A stretch of 40,899 nt of DNA from Acidiferrobacterales bacterium (lineage in GTDB: Bacteria > Pseudomonadota > Gammaproteobacteria > Acidiferrobacterales > JAJDNE01): positions 1 through 40,899 of the forward strand of contig JAJDNE010000037.1 of NCBI GenBank assembly GCA_022340825.1, read 5' to 3'. The first letter of the stretch is position 1, and the number at the start of each line of letters is the position of its first letter. Positions 34,717-40,899 of this stretch are shown here, piece after piece. Position numbers and translations under genes: made by a program. The notes beneath the pieces were generated by a model. It saw nothing but the letters and a program-made list of their open reading frames with translations. It had not been told where the DNA came from and did not search any database.

Positions 34717-35160
34717 ATGGAGCTGACGGTTCAGGATGTGTCCGGTTATGATGGTATTCCAGACGACGCGACTATCGCCGTATGGATTACTGCAGCCATA
34801 GGTGTAAAAGACGTCAGCATCACGGTGAGGATTGTCGACGAGGTCGAAATGGCCGAGCTGAATCAGCAATACCGCCATAAAGCCGGTGCGACCAACGTGC
34901 TGTCGTTTCCATTTGAGAATCCCCCGGGTGTAGAGTCAAATATTCTGGGTGATATCGTCGTCTGTGCGCCGGTGGTTGACCGGGAGGCAAGGGAACAAGA
35001 TAAAACCTTGTTGTCACATTGGGCGCATATGGTAATCCACGGCGTATTGCATCTTCAGGGTTACGATCATGAAACCGATGAACAAGCTGCAGAGATGGAG
35101 CAGCTTGAAACCGGTATTCTGTCCGACCTGGGTTTTCCGGCACCCTATGCCGTTGCCTGA
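34717..35160 (+). CDS. ybeY: Endoribonuclease YbeY, rRNA maturation factor
   Basis: YbeY is a zinc-dependent RNase acting in 16S rRNA 3'-end maturation and ribosome quality control. The 147-aa product has the metal-binding H-x3-H-x5-H motif in HGVLHLQGYDH (H108, H112, H118) and the NVLSFPF strand. A GTG at 34714, overlapping the ybeZ stop, is an alternative start one codon earlier; a G-rich ribosome-binding site lies at about 34702–34707. It lies between ybeZ and corC. Confidence 0.96.
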   Translation: MELTVQDVSGYDGIPDDATIAVWITAAIGVKDVSITVRIVDEVEMAELNQQYRHKAGATNVLSFPFENPPGVESNILGDIVVCAPVVDREAREQDKTLLSHWAHMVIHGVLHLQGYDHETDEQAAEMEQLETGILSDLGFPAPYAVA

Positions 35161-35192
35161 AACAAATTACTTAATCAACTAGACTGTTATTT

Positions 35193-36080
35193 ATGAGTAA
35201 AATTGACGAGCCCCCCAGTAGTCGCGATGACGCCGACGCGTCATCTACCTCCTTGCTTGAACGCCTGAGTCAGGCGCTGCTTCGCGAACCCACCAGTCGC
35301 AATGAACTGATTGCTGTGTTGCGCGATGCGCAAAAACGCGAATTGCTGGATCGGGACTCTCTCGACATGATCGAGGGCGTCCTGCAGGTATCGGAAATGC
35401 AGGTGCGAGACATCATGATTCCGCGCGGACAAATGCATGTCGTCGATAAAAACCAGTCTCCCGAAGAGTTTCTGCCTCTGGTCATTGAGGAGGCACATTC
35501 GCGCTACCCGATGGTCGATGGTGACAAGGACAAGGTTGTCGGCATACTGCTGGCAAAAGATCTGCTGCGCTATTTTCACGCTCAAAGTCGCGAAAGCATT
35601 GAGGACCTGGACGACATTCTACGACCTGCCGTGTTCGTCCCTGAGAGCAAACGCCTGGATGTTCTATTGCGCGATTTTCGATCGAACCGGAATCACATGG
35701 CCATTGTCGTTGATGAATACGGCGGCGTTTCCGGGCTCGTAACCATTGAAGATGTACTGGAGCAGATCGTTGGCGAGATCGAGGATGAGCATGATATCGA
35801 GGACGAAGACGCCATGATCCTGCCGCGTGGCGAAGGCCGCTACGTGGTCAAGGCGTTGCTGGAACTGGACGAATTCAATGACTATTTTCATACCCACTAC
35901 GCCGTAGATGATGTCGATACCGTTGGCGGGCTGGTGCTGACCACACTGGAACATGTACCCAAGCGCGGTGAAACACTGGAACTGGACGACATGCTGATCA
36001 AGGTGCTACGCGCCGATAGTCGCCGCGTGCATTTGCTCGAAGTGCGCCGCCGGCAAGAATCCGAAGCAGCGACCGATTAA
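35193..36080 (+). CDS. corC: CorC/YbeX CBS-domain protein, Mg2+/Co2+ homeostasis
   Basis: The 295-aa soluble protein has a short N-terminal helix region, two CBS domains (about 70–190: MIPRGQMHVVDKNQ, SRYPMVDGD, HMAIVVDEYGGVSGLVTIEDVLE) and a C-terminal CorC_HlyC transporter-associated domain (about 205–285). It is linked to magnesium and cobalt efflux and, through its operon with ybeY and ybeZ, to ribosome function. There are no membrane spans. Confidence 0.93.
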   Translation: MSKIDEPPSSRDDADASSTSLLERLSQALLREPTSRNELIAVLRDAQKRELLDRDSLDMIEGVLQVSEMQVRDIMIPRGQMHVVDKNQSPEEFLPLVIEEAHSRYPMVDGDKDKVVGILLAKDLLRYFHAQSRESIEDLDDILRPAVFVPESKRLDVLLRDFRSNRNHMAIVVDEYGGVSGLVTIEDVLEQIVGEIEDEHDIEDEDAMILPRGEGRYVVKALLELDEFNDYFHTHYAVDDVDTVGGLVLTTLEHVPKRGETLELDDMLIKVLRADSRRVHLLEVRRRQESEAATD

Positions 36081-36092
36081 CGGGCCGGGTTA

Positions 36093-40125
<4,033 letters not shown>

Positions 40126-40126
40126 T

Positions 40127-40654
40127 GTGCAAAAGAAACGGAAAGTGCTTTGCATGGGCTGCGGCGCACTACTCTTGTCGCTGGCGCTTGCCGGTTGTGG
40201 CTTCCAGTTGCGGGGGTCAGCGGTCGACGTGCAGTGGCCGGCAGCGCTGGCCCGACTGCAGTTAAAGCTGGAAACCAGCGGCAACATGGTTTTTGAACGT
40301 ACCCTGCGCGATGAACTGGTGCAGGTCTATGGTGTAGCATTGGTGGAAAAGGATGCACCGGTGTTGACCGTATCCGGCGTTTCACAACCGCGTAAAGTGC
40401 TTTCACTGAGCTCCACCGGCAAGGCCAGTGAGTATTTGTTGCGTTTTGATAGCGGCTTTAGTCTCGTCGATTTGAAAGGCAAACAGTTGATTGCATCGCA
40501 ACGGTTTGGTCTCCAGCGCGAGTTTACCGTTGGCACGGAAAATATTCTGGCCAAACAGGCCGAGGAGCAGCGCATTTATGATGAGTTGCAGGCTGATGCC
40601 GCGAGACAGTTATTGCGTCGCGTAAGCAGCCAGTTTCGAGGAAAGGCTGGCTGA
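40127..40654 (+). CDS. lptE: LPS-assembly lipoprotein LptE
   Basis: LptE is the outer-membrane lipoprotein plug of the LptD translocon that inserts LPS. From the GTG at 40127, 1 bp after the leuS stop, the product is 175 aa with a basic N-region (QKKRK), a hydrophobic core and the lipobox LAGC with Cys24, then the family opening GFQLRG. A TTG at 40115 overlapping leuS is the alternative. The order leuS–lptE–holA is conserved and supports the call. Confidence 0.92.
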   Translation: MQKKRKVLCMGCGALLLSLALAGCGFQLRGSAVDVQWPAALARLQLKLETSGNMVFERTLRDELVQVYGVALVEKDAPVLTVSGVSQPRKVLSLSSTGKASEYLLRFDSGFSLVDLKGKQLIASQRFGLQREFTVGTENILAKQAEEQRIYDELQADAARQLLRRVSSQFRGKAG

Positions 40655-40899
40655 TGCAAGTCCATGCAGATCAATTGGCAAACCGGTTAAGTGGATCGCT
40701 GCTGCCGGTTTATCTTGTTCATGGCGATGATCCATTGCTAACGATGGAGGCCTGCCAGGCGGTGCGTGATGCCGCCCGCGCCCAGGGCTACAGCGAACGC
40801 CAGGTATTCACCGTCGACAAGAGTTTTGATTGGCAGGCACTTACCGGTGCGTCGCAGTCAATGTCACTGTTTGCCGAAAAGCGCCTGCTGGAGTTGCGC
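40654..40899 (+). CDS. holA: DNA polymerase III delta subunit, 3'-truncated by the window
   Basis: HolA is the clamp-loader delta subunit that opens the beta clamp. Only the first 82 codons are present: an N-terminal segment (MQVHADQLANRL) and PVYLVHGDDPLLTMEACQAVR, the typical delta opening, then the FAEKRLLELR helix at the window end. The ATG overlaps the lptE stop (TGATG). Conserved position after lptE supports the call. Confidence 0.9.
   Translation, partial: MQVHADQLANRLSGSLLPVYLVHGDDPLLTMEACQAVRDAARAQGYSERQVFTVDKSFDWQALTGASQSMSLFAEKRLLELR

Overview
The window comes from the chromosome of a moderately GC-rich gammaproteobacterial chemolithoautotroph. Three things suggest this: the housekeeping order (ispE–tRNA-Gln–prs–rplY–pth–ychF, and miaB–ybeZ–ybeY–corC–lnt–leuS–lptE–holA) is typical of Gammaproteobacteria; the central part is a proteobacterial alpha-carboxysome locus with form IA RuBisCO; and the bicarbonate-uptake genes are of the DabAB type known from sulfur-oxidising autotrophs. 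An exported DsrE-like protein is compatible with a sulfur oxidiser but does not prove it. I cannot name a genus.

Layout. 1–4850: housekeeping genes for isoprenoid, PRPP and translation functions with two tRNAs (Gln-TTG, elongator Met-CAT). 4876–15376: two divergently transcribed inorganic-carbon accumulation systems. The leftward one is dabB–dabA. The rightward one is dabB, a 251-aa membrane protein resembling part of an antiporter subunit, a long dabA and a CPII-type PII-like protein, all with end-to-end overlaps. 15394–17033: purE–purK directly behind that operon. 17024–18246 (leftward): the tandem BMC shell protein CsoS1D followed by a Nudix hydrolase. 18615–26728 (rightward): cbbL, cbbS, csoS2, csoSCA, csoS4A, csoS4B, two csoS1 genes, acRAF, mcdA and mcdB. 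26876–27877: cbbR. 28034–32200: a patatin-like esterase, a Sel1-repeat protein, a DsrE-like exported protein and an orphan sensor kinase. 32286–40899: the conserved miaB-to-holA block, cut off inside holA.

How the genes work together. The two DAB systems are expected to trap CO2 as cytosolic bicarbonate using a cation gradient, with CPII as a likely sensor. Bicarbonate enters the carboxysome (CsoS1 hexamers, CsoS4 pentamers, gated CsoS1D). CsoSCA turns it back to CO2 for RuBisCO, CsoS2 scaffolds RuBisCO to shell, acRAF helps RuBisCO assembly, McdAB spaces carboxysomes over the nucleoid, and CbbR is the likely transcriptional regulator. No cbbO/cbbQ activase genes are present here.

Points outside ordinary annotation are: a compact, heavily structured segment between the second csoS1 and acRAF (25364–25478); a 29-bp, almost purely A/T inverted repeat behind mcdB (26740–26801); a classic A AAA AAG slippery heptamer with a downstream stem inside csoS2 (20947–20984); a Nudix hydrolase apparently coupled to csoS1D; a half-size NuoM-like subunit in the second DAB operon; and dyad operator candidates upstream of cbbL that partly recur between the dab operons.
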